DNA from: DATEJJ01 sp039649115
GTDB lineage: Bacteria > Actinomycetota > Actinomycetes > Mycobacteriales > Micromonosporaceae
Direction of reading: 5' to 3'
Assembly: GCA_039649115.1 (NCBI GenBank)
Contig: JBBWZQ010000124.1
Coordinates: 1-20,114 of the forward strand
Length of the DNA stretch: 20,114 nt
Each line of letters opens with the position of its first letter. Positions within the stretch are counted from its first letter, which is position 1. The notes beneath the pieces were generated by a model. That model searched no databases. It worked only from the letters and a program-made list of their open reading frames with translations, and was not told the DNA's origin. Made by a program: the position numbers and the translations under genes. This document shows, in pieces, positions 1 through 6,863 of this stretch.

Positions 1-1
1 G

Positions 2-160
2 GTACGCCCGGCGGCCGGTACCCTGGTCGGCTTGGATCTGGCCGTCAACGACGCCACGGCCGGCACCCGTACCGCGCAGACGACGTGGAACGACCCCACC
101 GCCCTGGCCTACCTGGACACCTCCCGCTGGGGCGTGATCCGGCTGGATCTTGGCGACTAA
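2..160 (+). CDS. C-terminal end of a CBM9-type glycoside hydrolase, probably an endo-1,4-beta-xylanase (partial, 5' end outside window)
   Basis: The frame starting at base 2 is open to TAA at 158-160 and gives 52 residues. They contain LAVNDATAGTRTAQTTWNDP and, near the end, DTSRWGVIRLDLGD. The pattern VNDA...R...TW.DP...Y.DTSRWGV.RL is the closing signature of the CBM9-like sugar-binding domain that ends many actinobacterial GH10 xylanases. The catalytic module is not in the window, so the enzyme class is inferred from this tail; another extracellular hydrolase with the same binding domain is possible. The gene is unrelated to the purine operon downstream and marks its left boundary. Confidence 0.75.
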   Translation, partial: VRPAAGTLVGLDLAVNDATAGTRTAQTTWNDPTALAYLDTSRWGVIRLDLGD

Positions 161-281
161 GGCGTCATATTTGCTGCCTTAGCCGATAAGATCTTGTAGA
201 TCCACCTCCGGCAGCCTGGGAGTTCTCTCGAAACGTCCACGTGGTTGAGTACCGTCGGGAGCTGTGAGAGGAGTCGACGGC
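161..281 (+). promoter_or_regulatory. Presumed promoter region of the purine-degradation operon
   Basis: This is the only gap of any size ahead of the long plus-strand operon and it is visibly more AT-rich than the genes around it. A possible -35-like TTGCTG lies at 171-176 and a poor -10-like TTGTAG at 194-199, 17 bases apart. The small palindrome AAGATCTT (188-195) lies between them, and CCACGTGG lies at 237-244. An excellent ribosome binding site (AGAGGAG, 267-273) precedes the TTG at 282. GCTGCC (174-179) and GGCAGC (210-215) could pair as a weak terminator of the upstream gene. None of these elements is strong enough to assign on its own; the region call rests mainly on position. Confidence 0.4.
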
Positions 282-776
282 TTGGACGGGTTCAACCTGC
301 TGCCGCAGCGGCGGGCGCGGGACGAGCTGGTGGCCTGCTGCGCCGCACCGGGCTGGGCGGAGACCGTGGCGGCCGGCCGCCCGTACCCGGATGTGGAAAG
401 GCTGACCGCGACGGCGCTGGCCGTGCTCGCGGACCTGCCCTGGGCGGCGGTGGCCGGGGCGTTGGCCGCGCACCCCCGGATCGGCGAGCGGGCCGGCGCC
501 GGCGCGGGGCGCGACGCGGCGTGGTCGCGCCGGGAACAGGCCGGCGTCGCCGGGGCCGGCGAGGAGGTGCTGGCCGCGCTGGCCGAGGCCAACCGGGAGT
601 ACGAGAAGCGGTTCGACCGGATCTTCCTGATCTTCGCCACCGGGCGCACGCCGGAGCAGATGCTCGCGGCGGCGCGCGAGCGGCTCGGCAACGACGAGGC
701 GACCGAGCGCCGGGTGGTGCGGCAGGAGCTCGCGAAGATCACCGAGCTGCGCCTGCGAAGGCTGGCCGGCGAGTGA
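282..776 (+). CDS. uraD: 2-oxo-4-hydroxy-4-carboxy-5-ureidoimidazoline (OHCU) decarboxylase
   Basis: Decarboxylates OHCU, the product of 5-hydroxyisourate hydrolysis, to (S)-allantoin. From the TTG at 282 the protein has 164 residues and opens with LDGFNLLPQRRARDELVACC, the usual family N-terminus. AGAGGAG (267-273) sits 8 bases before this TTG. A GTG at 264 is in frame but has a Shine-Dalgarno only 2 bases away, so TTG was preferred. The catalytic histidine is in AAHPRIGER (His about 64), followed by a conserved Glu in SRREQAGV (about 85) and the FDRIFLIFATGRTPEQML helix. The length is normal for the family. The stop overlaps the GTG start of the next gene by 4 bases (GTGA), so the two genes are probably translationally coupled. 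First gene of the purine operon. Confidence 0.93.
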   Translation: MDGFNLLPQRRARDELVACCAAPGWAETVAAGRPYPDVERLTATALAVLADLPWAAVAGALAAHPRIGERAGAGAGRDAAWSRREQAGVAGAGEEVLAALAEANREYEKRFDRIFLIFATGRTPEQMLAAARERLGNDEATERRVVRQELAKITELRLRRLAGE

Positions 777-1078
777 GCCTGTCCACGCACGTGCTCGACA
801 CCGCGCGCGGCGAGCCGGCCGCGGGGGTGCCGGTGCGGCTGGAGCGCGCCGGTGCGGCCATGGCGAGCGGCGTGACGGGCGAGGACGGGCGGCTGCGCCT
901 GGCCGGCGAGCTGCTCCCCGGCCGTTACCGGCTGGTCTTCGACGCCGCCGCATACCTCGGACCGGGTGCCTTCTACCCCGAGGTGTCGGTGGTCTTCGAG
1001 GTGGCCGATCCCGGACGGCACCTGCACCTGCCCCTGCTGTTGAGCCCCTACGGCTACACGACCTACCGAGGGAGCTGA
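773..1078 (+). CDS. uraH: 5-hydroxyisourate hydrolase (transthyretin-like)
   Basis: Hydrolyses 5-hydroxyisourate, the immediate product of uricase, to OHCU. The protein has 101 residues, close to the 105-120 usual for the family. It starts SLSTHVLDTARGEPA, with the active-site His of the transthyretin-like fold, followed by VPVRLER with the conserved Arg. It ends HLPLLLSPYGYTTYRGS, including the C-terminal YRGS tetrapeptide that is diagnostic for this family as against true transthyretin. The GTG at 773 overlaps the stop of the decarboxylase gene (GTGA); no good Shine-Dalgarno is visible, consistent with coupled translation. The gene is too short for simple long-ORF calling because a longer overlapping frame starts upstream at 245. 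The next gene follows after 4 bases. Confidence 0.93.
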   Translation: MSLSTHVLDTARGEPAAGVPVRLERAGAAMASGVTGEDGRLRLAGELLPGRYRLVFDAAAYLGPGAFYPEVSVVFEVADPGRHLHLPLLLSPYGYTTYRGS

Positions 1079-1082
1079 ACGG

Positions 1083-1940
1083 ATGGCGATCGTGCTCGGA
1101 CCCAACCAGTACGGCAAGGCGCAGACGCGCCTGCTGCGGGTCGAGCGCGCCGGGGAGCGCCACGAGCTGACCGACCTCAACGTGAGCACCGCGCTCGCCG
1201 GCGACCTCGCGGACGTGCACCTGGTCGGGGACAACGCGCATGTGCTGCCGACCGACAGCCAGAAGAACACGGTCTACGCGTTCGCGCGCAAGTTCGGCGT
1301 CGGGCAGGTCGAGGACTTCGGGCTGGTGCTGGCGCGGCACTTCGTCGACTCGCAGCCGGCGATCCACCGGGCGCGGGTGCAGATCGAGCAGTACGCGTGG
1401 CAGCGCCTGGGCGACCACTCGTTCCAGCGCGCCGGTGCGGAGACGCGGACCGCCACGGTGACCCACGACGGGCGGCGGTCCACAGTGGTCGCCGGGCTGA
1501 CCGGCCTGACGCTGCTCAACTCCACCGGCTCGGAGTTCCGTGGCTACGTCAGGGATCCGTACACCACGCTGCCGGAGGCCAGTGACCGGATCCTGGCGAC
1601 CGCGGTGGACGTGCGGTGGCGGTACGCGAGCGCGACGGGTGACTGGGGCGGGTCGTACGCCCGGGCGCGCGCGGCGCTCGTCGAGGCGTTCGCGCAGACG
1701 TACAGCCTGTCGCTGCAGCAGACGCTCTACGCGATGGGGCAGTACGTGCTCTCGCGCTGTCCCGAGATCGTCGAGGTGCGGCTCGCGATGCCGAACAAGC
1801 ACCACTTCCTCGTCGACCTGGGGCCGTTCGGCCTGGACAACCCGGGTGAGGTGTACTTCGCGGCGGACCGCCCGTACGGGCTGGTCGAGGGTACCGTGTG
1901 CCGCGACGACGCGCCGGAGCCCGGCCTGGCGTGGTGGTGA
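1083..1940 (+). CDS. pucL: Urate oxidase (uricase)
   Basis: Oxidises urate with O2 to 5-hydroxyisourate and H2O2, without cofactor. The protein has 285 residues, the normal size of one subunit with two tunnelling-fold repeats. Recognisable segments are LGPNQYGKAQTRLLRV at the N-terminus (catalytic Lys), VLPTDSQKNTVYAFA (catalytic Thr, about residue 60), SFQRAG, LNSTGSEFRGYVRDPYTTLPE in the centre, and NKHHFLVDLGPFGLDNPGEVYFAADRPYG near the end. The ATG at 1083 is preceded by AGGGAG (1069-1074) at 8 bases. It lies between uraH and the xanthine dehydrogenase genes, so the three enzymes around urate are made together. The gene is called uox, uaZ or pucL in different species. Confidence 0.96.
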   Translation: MAIVLGPNQYGKAQTRLLRVERAGERHELTDLNVSTALAGDLADVHLVGDNAHVLPTDSQKNTVYAFARKFGVGQVEDFGLVLARHFVDSQPAIHRARVQIEQYAWQRLGDHSFQRAGAETRTATVTHDGRRSTVVAGLTGLTLLNSTGSEFRGYVRDPYTTLPEASDRILATAVDVRWRYASATGDWGGSYARARAALVEAFAQTYSLSLQQTLYAMGQYVLSRCPEIVEVRLAMPNKHHFLVDLGPFGLDNPGEVYFAADRPYGLVEGTVCRDDAPEPGLAWW

Positions 1941-1944
1941 GCCG

Positions 1945-2802
1945 GTGGAGTTCCTGCAACCGTCCACATGGGACGACGCGCTGGCCGCGAAGGCGGAGCA
2001 CCCGGCGGCGGTACCCGTCGCCGGTGGCACGGACGTGATGGTGGAGCTGAACTTCGACCGGCGCCGGCCGCCTGCTCTGCTCGACCTGACCCGGGTGCGC
2101 CCGCTGGCCGACTGGAGCATGGACGGCCCGTGGCTGCGCATCGGCGCGGGCGTCAGCTACCGGCGCGTCATCGACGAGTTGGGCGGCCGGCTGCCGGGTC
2201 TCGCGATCGCGGCCCGCACGGTCGGCTCGCCGCAGATCCGCAACCGGGGCACCGTCGGTGGCAACCTCGGCTCCGCCTCGCCGGCCGGGGACGCGCATCC
2301 CCCGCTGCTCGCCAGCGGCGCGCGCGTCGAGCTGGCTTCGCTGCGCGGGGTGCGCACGGTGCCGGTCGCGGAGTTCTTCACCGGCCCCAAGCGCAGCGTC
2401 CTCGCGCCGGACGAGCTGATCGCGGCGTTCCTCGTCCCGCCGGCCGCCGGTCCGCAGCAGTTCGCGAAGGTGGGTACCCGCAACGCGATGGTCATCGCGG
2501 TGTGCTCGTTCGCCCTGAGCCTCGACCCGGGCCGGCGGACCGCCGGCACCGGGATCGGGTCGGCCGGACCGACGCCGCGCTCCGCGCCGGCGGCCGAGTC
2601 GTTCCTCGCCGCGGAGCTGCCGTGGGAGGGCGGTCCGCTGCCGGAGGCCGTCGCGCGGCGCTTCGGGGAGCTGGTGGCGTCGGCGGCGCGACCCATCGAC
2701 GACGTGCGCGGCACGGCCGCGTACCGCCGCCACGCGCTGTCGGTACTGGCTCGACGGACGCTCACGTGGGCGTGGCAGGAGGTGGTCGACGGATGCGGGT
2801 GA
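1945..2802 (+). CDS. Xanthine dehydrogenase, FAD-binding subunit
   Basis: Medium subunit of a split molybdenum hydroxylase; it carries the FAD that passes electrons to the acceptor. The protein has 285 residues. It opens MEFLQPSTWDDALA, then VPVAGGTDVMVEL (about 30-42, first FAD pyrophosphate loop), IGAGVSYRRVI, and TVGSPQIRNRGTVGGNLGSASPAGDAHPPLLA (second FAD loop, about 95-125). The C-terminal CO dehydrogenase flavoprotein domain follows (REPS-like FAKVGTRNAMVIA). GTG 1945 is the first start in frame after the uricase stop and gives the family N-terminus; the open frame continues upstream into uricase (from 1540), but that part is a shadow. The end overlaps the 2Fe-2S subunit by 10 bases. 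The order FAD, FeS, (deaminase), Mo is unusual only for the inserted gene. Confidence 0.92.
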   Translation: MEFLQPSTWDDALAAKAEHPAAVPVAGGTDVMVELNFDRRRPPALLDLTRVRPLADWSMDGPWLRIGAGVSYRRVIDELGGRLPGLAIAARTVGSPQIRNRGTVGGNLGSASPAGDAHPPLLASGARVELASLRGVRTVPVAEFFTGPKRSVLAPDELIAAFLVPPAAGPQQFAKVGTRNAMVIAVCSFALSLDPGRRTAGTGIGSAGPTPRSAPAAESFLAAELPWEGGPLPEAVARRFGELVASAARPIDDVRGTAAYRRHALSVLARRTLTWAWQEVVDGCG

Positions 2803-3236
2803 CGTGCACGGTGAACGGCGAGCCGCGCGAGGCGGACGACGTGTGGCCGGGGGAGAGCCTGCTGTACGTGCTGCGCGAGCGGCTCGGGCTGCCGGGCACC
2901 AAGAACGCGTGCGAGCAGGGGGAGTGTGGCTCGTGCACGGTGTACCTCGACGGGGAGCCGGTCTGCGCCTGCCTGGTCGCCGCCGGCCAGGCCCAGGACC
3001 GTTCGGTGGTGACGATCGAGGGCCTGCCCGGCGACCGGGTGCAGCGGGCGTTCCTGGAAGCCGGCGCGGTGCAGTGCGGCTTCTGCACGCCGGGGCTCGT
3101 GGTAGCGGTGCACGACCTGCTCGCGCGGGTACCGCACCCGGACGATCGGGAGATCCGCGAGGCGCTGGCGGGCAACCTGTGCCGGTGCACGGGGTACGAG
3201 ACGATCCTGGACGCGGTACGGCTGGCGGCGTCATGA
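2793..3236 (+). CDS. Xanthine dehydrogenase, 2Fe-2S subunit
   Basis: Small subunit that relays electrons from the molybdenum centre to FAD. The protein has 147 residues. The plant-ferredoxin-type cluster is bound by Cys40, 45, 48 and 60 (NACEQGECGSCTVYLDGEPVCAC). The helical [2Fe-2S] domain uses Cys95, 98, 130 and 132 (QCGFCTPG and NLCRCTGY). Both sets are complete, so both clusters should form. The ATG at 2793 has AGGAGGT (2777-2783) at 9 bases, the strongest ribosome binding site in this part of the operon, located inside the end of the FAD-subunit gene. The stop shares bases with the ATG of the deaminase gene (ATGA, 3233-3236). Confidence 0.95.
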   Translation: MRVTCTVNGEPREADDVWPGESLLYVLRERLGLPGTKNACEQGECGSCTVYLDGEPVCACLVAAGQAQDRSVVTIEGLPGDRVQRAFLEAGAVQCGFCTPGLVVAVHDLLARVPHPDDREIREALAGNLCRCTGYETILDAVRLAAS

Positions 3237-4564
3237 CGACCGTCGTCGAGAACTGTGCCGTGGCCACAGTGGACAGTGCGGGCACGGAGTACCCGCGCGG
3301 CTTTGTCGTCGTCGACGGCGACCGCATCGCGGCGGTCGGGCCGGGCCCCTTCACCGGCGCTGCCGACCGGCGGGTCGACGGTACCGGCTGCCTGCTCACC
3401 CCGGGCCTGGTCAACACGCACCACCACCTGTACCAGTGGGCCACCCGGGGGCTGGCGCAGCAGTGCGACCTGTTCGGCTGGCTCACCGAGCTGTACCCGG
3501 TCTGGGCCCGGATCGACGAGGACATCGTGCGGGCGTGCGCCGCGGCCGGGCTCGGCTGGCTGGCGCTGTCCGGCTGCACCACCAGCACCGACCACCACTA
3601 CGTGTTCCCGCGCGGGGCCGGTGACCTGCTGGGCGCGTCCATCGCCGCGGCCGGCGAGGTCGGCCTGCGCTTCCACCCGTGCCGGGGCTCGATGGACCTG
3701 GGCGCCTCCGCCGGCGGGCTGCCCCCGGACGACGTGGTGGAGGAGACCGGCGCGGCGCTGGCCGCCACCGCCGAGGCGATCGAGCGGTTCCACGACCCGT
3801 CGCCGGGCGCGATGGTGCGGATCGCGGTGGCGCCGTGCTCGCCGTTCTCGGTCAGCGACCGGCTGATGACCGAGGCGGCGGCGCTGGCGCGGCAGGCCGG
3901 CGTGCGGCTGCACACGCACCTGGCCGAGACGGTGGAGGAGGCGGCCTACTGCGCGGAGCGCCACGGCTGCACCCCGGCCCAGTACGCCGAGCGCCTCGGG
4001 TACCTGGGCGAGGACGTGTGGCTGGCGCACGGGGTGCACCTCGACGCGGCGGCGGTGGCCCGGTTCGCCGCCACCGGCACCGGCCTCGCCCACTGCCCCA
4101 GCTCCAACGCGCGGCTGGGCGCCGGCATCGCGCCGGTCCGGGACCTGCTCGACGCGGGCGCGCCGGTCGGGCTGGGCGTGGATGGCGCCGCGTCGCAGGA
4201 GGCCGGCCAGCTCGGCGCCGAGCTGCACCAGGCATTGCTGGTGGCCCGCCTGCGGGGTGGGCCGGCCGCGCTGACCGCGCGCGAGGCGCTCGCGCTGGGG
4301 ACGATCGGCGGGGCGCGCTGTCTCGGGCGCGCCGACGAACTGGGCTCGCTGGAGCCGGGCAAGCTCGCCGACCTGGCGCTGTGGCGGCTGACCGGCCTCG
4401 GCCACGAAGGCATCGCCGACCCGGTCGCCGCCCTGGTCCTCGGCTCCCCACCCCCCGTCGAACTGCTCCTGGTCGGCGGCCGCCCGATAGTCGAACACGC
4501 CGTCCTGACGACCGTCCCCGAACAGGACCTCACCCACCGCCTCCGGAAGGCCGTGACCCCGTGA
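3233..4564 (+). CDS. 8-oxoguanine deaminase (amidohydrolase family)
   Basis: Amidohydrolase-superfamily enzyme predicted to deaminate 8-oxoguanine to urate; guanine to xanthine is the close alternative. The protein has 443 residues. Metal and active-site residues are complete: NTHHHLYQW (HxH at His63/65), HTHLAE (His229, Glu232), LAHGVHLD (His266) and GVDGAASQE (Asp317). The stretches DLFGWLTELYPVWARIDED and HCPSSNARLGAGIAPVRDLLDAG are typical of the 8-oxoguanine/guanine deaminase group rather than of cytosine or chlorohydrolase relatives. Family members often have GVDGSASN where this one has GVDGAASQ; the meaning of that change is unclear. The gene sits between the small and large subunits of xanthine dehydrogenase, overlapping the former by 4 bases and the latter by 4. 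Either substrate would feed straight into the urate-degrading enzymes encoded just upstream. Confidence 0.88.
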   Translation: MTTVVENCAVATVDSAGTEYPRGFVVVDGDRIAAVGPGPFTGAADRRVDGTGCLLTPGLVNTHHHLYQWATRGLAQQCDLFGWLTELYPVWARIDEDIVRACAAAGLGWLALSGCTTSTDHHYVFPRGAGDLLGASIAAAGEVGLRFHPCRGSMDLGASAGGLPPDDVVEETGAALAATAEAIERFHDPSPGAMVRIAVAPCSPFSVSDRLMTEAAALARQAGVRLHTHLAETVEEAAYCAERHGCTPAQYAERLGYLGEDVWLAHGVHLDAAAVARFAATGTGLAHCPSSNARLGAGIAPVRDLLDAGAPVGLGVDGAASQEAGQLGAELHQALLVARLRGGPAALTAREALALGTIGGARCLGRADELGSLEPGKLADLALWRLTGLGHEGIADPVAALVLGSPPPVELLLVGGRPIVEHAVLTTVPEQDLTHRLRKAVTP

Positions 4565-6834
4565 TCGCGACAACTTCATCGACGTTGCGGCATCCGGGGG
4601 ACGCCGGCACCGCAACGTCGACGAAGTTGCGCGGGGAAAGCGGTGGGGTGGGGAGTAGCGCGGAGCGGCCGGATGGGCGGTTGAAGGTTTCCGGGGAGTT
4701 CGCGTTCTCCTCGGATCTCTGGGCGGACGACATGTTGTGGGGGGCGACGCTGCGCTCGCCGCACCCGCGTGCCCGCGTCCTGCGCATCGACATCACCGGG
4801 GCGGTGGCGCTGCCCGGCGTGTATGCGGTGCTGACCCACCAGGACGTGCCCGGCTCTCTCCACTATGGACTGGAGATCCTCGACCAGCCGGTGCTCGCCA
4901 TCGACGAGGTGTGCTACGAGGGCGAGCCGGTGGCGATCGTGGCGGCCGACCACCCGGAGACCGCCCGCCGGGCCGCCGCCCGCATCCGCGTCGAGTACGA
5001 GCCGCTCCCGCCGGTCGTCGACGCGTCGGCGGCCCTGCTGGCTGGCGCGCTGCTCGCCGGCTCCCACCTGGACAGCAACCTGGTCCGGCACGTGCCGATC
5101 CGCAAGGGCGATCCGGACGCCACGGCCGAGGTCGTGGTCGCCGGCGACTACGAGGTCGGCATGCAGGACCAGGCGTTCCTCGGTCCCGAGTCCGGTCTCG
5201 CGGTGCCCGCCGAGGACGGCGGCGTGGACCTGTTCGTCGCGACCCAGTGGCTGCACGTCGACCGGCGGCAGGTGGCCGCGTGCCTCGGCCTGCCCGAGCC
5301 GCTGGTGCGGCTGACGCTGGCCGGCGTGGGCGGGGCGTTCGGCGCGCGCGAGGACCTGTCGATGCAGGTGCACGCGTGCATGCTCGCGCTGCGCACCCGC
5401 CGCCCGGTGAAGATGGTGTACTCGCGCGAGGAGTCCTTCTACGGCCACGTGCACCGGCACCCGGCCACGCTCCACTACGAACACGGCGCGACCCGGGACG
5501 GGACCCTGGTCTACGTGAAGGCCCGGATCGTGCTCGATGGCGGCGCGTACGCCTCCAGCTCCCCGGCGGTCTGCGCCAACGCCGCGACCCTGGGCATCGG
5601 CCCGTACGCCGTGCCCAACGTCGTCATGGACACCTACGCGGTCTACACGAACAACCCGCCGTGCGGCGCGATGCGCGGCTTCGGCGCGGTGCAGGCCTGT
5701 TTCGGGTACGAGTCGCAGATGGACAAGCTGGCCGGCGCGCTGGGCATCGACCCGGTACAGCTGCGGCTGCGCAACGCTCTGTCCACAGGGGACACGATGC
5801 CCACCGGACAGGTCGTCGAGGGCCCCGCGCCAGTGGCCGAGCTGCTGCACCGGGTCAGCGCGGCACCGCCACCGTCGGGACTGGACATCCTGCCCGGCGG
5901 GGTTGCGAACACCACCCACGGGGAGGGCGTGGTGCGCGGGGTCGGCTACGCCGTGAGCATCAAGAACGTCGGGTTCTCCGAAGGCTTCGACGACTTCGCC
6001 ACCGCCCGGGTGCGGCTGGAGGTGGTCGGCGGCGTGCCCGCGGCACTGGTGCACACGGCCGCGGCCGAGGTGGGCCAGGGCCTGGTCACCGTGCTGGGAC
6101 AGATCGCGCGCACCGAGCTGGGCGTCGAGCAGGTGACCATCGCGACCGCGGACACGAGCGTCGGCAGTGCCGGCTCCACCTCCGCCTCCCGGCAGACGTA
6201 CGTGACCGGCGGGGCGGTACGGGCGGCGTGCGTGGCGATACGGGAGAAGCTCCTCGCCCGGGCCGGCGTGCCGCTGCCCGAGCTGGACCTGGTGGACCTC
6301 CTGGGTGACGACGCCATCGAGGAGACCGTCGAGTGGCGGCACCGCCCCACCCACCCGCTCGACCCGGCCACCGGCCAGGGCGACGCACATGTGCAGTACG
6401 CGTTCGCCGCGCACCGGGTCACCGTCGACGTGGACACCGAACTGGGTCTGGTGAAGGTGGTCCAGATCGCGACCGCGCAGGACGTGGGCAAGGCGATGAA
6501 CCCACTGGCCGTCGTCGGGCAGATCCAGGGCGGTACGGCACAGGGACTGGGGCTGGCTCTGATGGAGGAGATCCAGGTGCGCGACGGGCTGGTGCGCAAC
6601 CCGTCCTTCACGGACTACCTGATCCCCACCATCCTGGACATGCCGCCGATGCACGTGGACGTGCTGGAACTCGCCGACCCCTACGCGCCGTACGGGCTGC
6701 GCGGCGTGGGCGAGCCACCCACGATCTCCTCGACACCCGCGATCGTGGCCGCCCTGCGCGCCGCCACCGGCCGCCCACTGACGCGTGTGCCGGTGCGCCC
6801 CGACGACATCCTGGAATCTGATCCGCACTCCTAG
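4561..6834 (+). CDS. Xanthine dehydrogenase, molybdopterin-binding subunit
   Basis: Catalytic large subunit that hydroxylates hypoxanthine/xanthine to urate at the molybdopterin centre. The protein has 757 residues. Recognised segments are SSAERPDGRLKVSGEFAFSSD at the N-terminal a/b hammerhead, ATLRSPHPRARV, VGGAFGAREDLSMQ (cofactor-binding loop), NPPCGAMRGFGAVQACFG (substrate-site Arg/Phe loop), GTAQGLGLALMEE, and RGVGEPPTISSTPAIV near the C-terminus with the catalytic Glu. The GTG at 4561 overlaps the deaminase stop (GTGA). The first 25 or so codons are a Thr/Ser-rich tail not usual in the family and coincide with a DNA inverted repeat (4567-4632), described separately. The open frame extends far upstream (from 3679) through the deaminase gene, but that part is out of frame with it and not coding. 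Confidence 0.93.
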   Translation: MIATTSSTLRHPGDAGTATSTKLRGESGGVGSSAERPDGRLKVSGEFAFSSDLWADDMLWGATLRSPHPRARVLRIDITGAVALPGVYAVLTHQDVPGSLHYGLEILDQPVLAIDEVCYEGEPVAIVAADHPETARRAAARIRVEYEPLPPVVDASAALLAGALLAGSHLDSNLVRHVPIRKGDPDATAEVVVAGDYEVGMQDQAFLGPESGLAVPAEDGGVDLFVATQWLHVDRRQVAACLGLPEPLVRLTLAGVGGAFGAREDLSMQVHACMLALRTRRPVKMVYSREESFYGHVHRHPATLHYEHGATRDGTLVYVKARIVLDGGAYASSSPAVCANAATLGIGPYAVPNVVMDTYAVYTNNPPCGAMRGFGAVQACFGYESQMDKLAGALGIDPVQLRLRNALSTGDTMPTGQVVEGPAPVAELLHRVSAAPPPSGLDILPGGVANTTHGEGVVRGVGYAVSIKNVGFSEGFDDFATARVRLEVVGGVPAALVHTAAAEVGQGLVTVLGQIARTELGVEQVTIATADTSVGSAGSTSASRQTYVTGGAVRAACVAIREKLLARAGVPLPELDLVDLLGDDAIEETVEWRHRPTHPLDPATGQGDAHVQYAFAAHRVTVDVDTELGLVKVVQIATAQDVGKAMNPLAVVGQIQGGTAQGLGLALMEEIQVRDGLVRNPSFTDYLIPTILDMPPMHVDVLELADPYAPYGLRGVGEPPTISSTPAIVAALRAATGRPLTRVPVRPDDILESDPHS
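4567..4632. repeat. Inverted repeat, about 23-24 bp arms, spanning the first codons of the xanthine dehydrogenase large subunit
   Basis: Left arm 4567-4590 and right arm 4610-4632 are reverse complements apart from one mismatch and one extra base, with a 19-base spacer. The shared core on the left arm is CAACTTCATCGACGTTGCGG. Each arm is itself partly palindromic (CAAC...GTTG). The hairpin begins 3 bases after the GTG start codon, so it lies wholly inside the coding sequence and encodes the unusual Thr/Ser-rich N-terminus. It could be a small dispersed palindromic element, an operator, or an RNA hairpin that tunes translation of the large subunit; the sequence alone does not decide. Confidence 0.8.
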
Positions 6835-6863
6835 AGCGGCTGACGCCGCACTAGGATTTGCTG

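Noticed and set aside
4576..6828. A 750-codon open frame on the minus strand opposite the xanthine dehydrogenase large subunit
   Set aside because: It has no recognisable domain, is rich in Arg/His/Val/Gly as expected from the antisense of a GC-rich gene, and lies fully opposite a clear enzyme.
3679..6834. A 1051-codon frame suggesting a longer xanthine dehydrogenase large subunit
   Set aside because: The first 294 codons run out of frame through the deaminase gene and give Arg/Gly-rich non-protein sequence; the GTG at 4561 fits operon overlap and family length.
1945..6834. Carbon monoxide dehydrogenase (CoxMSL) rather than xanthine dehydrogenase
   Set aside because: The families share folds, but the large subunit lacks a CoxL-type active-site loop as far as I can see, and the genes are embedded among urate and allantoin enzymes.
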